Source: Hyphomicrobiales bacterium
Lineage (GTDB): Bacteria; Pseudomonadota; Alphaproteobacteria; Rhizobiales; JAUVMS01
Direction of reading: 5' to 3'
Assembly (NCBI GenBank): GCA_030600135.1
Contig: JAUVMS010000246.1
Coordinates: 1-5,798 of the forward strand
Length of the DNA stretch: 5,798 nt
Each line of letters starts with the position of its first letter. The stretch's first letter is position 1. Shown in pieces: positions 5,203 to 5,798 of this stretch. The position numbers were made by a program, and so were the translations under genes. The notes under the pieces are model-generated. The model was not told where the DNA came from. It saw nothing but the letters and a program-made list of their open reading frames with translations, and did no database searches.

Positions 5203-5798
5203 CTACTCGGCCGGTTCGGTTGCGAATTTCGGGCTGTCTCTGCGGATCGTATCGGGGTTGTTCCGCGTGGTCTTGAATTTATCCTTTTCGTAGACCGCCT
5301 CTGGGATTTCGAAATAGCCGCTTGCGAGTTGCTCGGTGGAAGTCGGCCTCATCCGGATGGAATCAAATGGGCAGACATCGAGACAAAGCTCGCAGCCAAT
5401 GCAGTTGTCGGCATGGACATCGATCTTGCCCTCAGGGTTCTGCGACAATGCCTCGTAGAAGCAAACCTGAATGCAAACGTTGCATGTCGGGTTCTTGCAG
5501 GTATCGTGAACCACTTCGGCGTAGAGTCGCTTCCGTGCGAATTGGTCGGTGTAATCCTTCGCGGCATTGCCGGAAGCAACTCCCAGCATATCGTCCATGG
5601 TTTCGTAACCATGCTCGTCCATGAAATTTTCAACACCGCTAATGATTTTGGGTAACCATTTTATTCCCTTGACCATCAGTACAGAACCAATTTGCACGAT
5701 GCCGGCGCCGGACATGATGAACTCGACGACATCGCGGTGATCGAAAATGCCGTTCGAGCCCGAAATCGGTATGCCGACCTCGCGGTTGATCTTGTGCA
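5203..5798 (-). CDS. PreA-like dihydroorotate/dihydropyrimidine dehydrogenase-type flavoprotein with two C-terminal Fe-S motifs, 5' end beyond the window
   Basis: The frame is open to the right edge, so 197 residues of the C-terminal part are visible and the internal Met at 5715 is not the start. The first ~45 residues are the end of a dihydroorotate-dehydrogenase-type TIM barrel: GIPISGSNGIFDHRDVV (8-24) and SGAGIVQIGSVLMVKG (29-44) are the FMN-phosphate-binding region. GYETMDDMLG (63-72) matches the PreA/DPD linker. A ferredoxin module follows: CX4CX2CX3C (Cys100, 105, 108, 112; DNA 5461-5499) and canonical CX2CX2CX3CP (Cys132, 135, 138, 142; DNA 5371-5403). A polar tail of about 55 residues ends the protein. 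Relatives reduce a C=C bond of uracil-like rings with FMN fed through Fe-S clusters. The wider first motif and long tail set it apart from pyrimidine-specific PreA, so a different ring substrate is likely (inference). It heads the visible operon with the cupin, amidase and DUF2848 genes. Confidence 0.85.
   Translation of the reverse strand, partial: HKINREVGIPISGSNGIFDHRDVVEFIMSGAGIVQIGSVLMVKGIKWLPKIISGVENFMDEHGYETMDDMLGVASGNAAKDYTDQFARKRLYAEVVHDTCKNPTCNVCIQVCFYEALSQNPEGKIDVHADNCIGCELCLDVCPFDSIRMRPTSTEQLASGYFEIPEAVYEKDKFKTTRNNPDTIRRDSPKFATEPAE

Noticed and set aside
4739..5293. 184-codon plus-strand open frame
   Set aside because: It is antisense to the cupin and to part of the PreA-like gene, both supported by motifs and ribosome binding sites. 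The product looks like a shadow translation.
1..5798. CRISPR array, tRNA, rRNA or riboswitch
   Set aside because: I saw no regularly spaced direct repeats, no tRNA cloverleaf or rRNA sequence, and no leader resembling a known riboswitch.

Overview
The window looks like a catabolic accessory locus of a moderately GC-rich proteobacterium, most likely an alphaproteobacterium. This rests on the 7Fe FdxA-type ferredoxin, the amidase/DUF2848 pairing and the MarR subtype; it is inferred from family resemblance and not from a database search. Both ends cut through genes.

Layout. At the left, on the minus strand, is the 5' part of a fused gamma-alpha 2-oxoacid:ferredoxin oxidoreductase subunit (korA-like, 411 residues visible). 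It has a strong Shine-Dalgarno and a good sigma70-type promoter whose -10 box lies inside a perfect 14-bp palindrome. A 500-bp divergent intergenic region follows (1235-1734). It contains a 183-bp element with 24-bp terminal inverted repeats, which looks like a MITE. Next comes a MarR-family regulator on the plus strand (1735-2265). Only 6 bp after it, convergent on the minus strand, lies fdxA, whose upstream region carries a second perfect 14-bp palindrome with the same consensus as the korA one. To the right is a minus-strand gene series, read right to left: a partial PreA-like (dihydroorotate/dihydropyrimidine dehydrogenase-type) flavoprotein with two C-terminal Fe-S motifs, a small cupin, an amidase-signature hydrolase, and a DUF2848 protein started from TTG. 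Gaps are 11, 72 and 17 bp, so this is probably one operon that may read through into fdxA.

How they may work together (inference). The MarR protein probably represses both korA(B) and fdxA through the shared nGGAGYATRCTCCn operator. KorAB would oxidise a 2-oxoacid (2-oxoglutarate is a candidate) and reduce FdxA. The PreA-like enzyme would use the low-potential electrons to reduce a ring, probably a heterocycle or lactam. The amidase would hydrolyse the reduced product, with cupin and DUF2848 acting on it or downstream. This resembles two known schemes: the Kor-plus-ferredoxin electron supply of anaerobic aromatic degraders, and the reduce-then-hydrolyse logic of pyrimidine catabolism. I do not recognise the specific combination as a described pathway, and its substrate cannot be read from the window.
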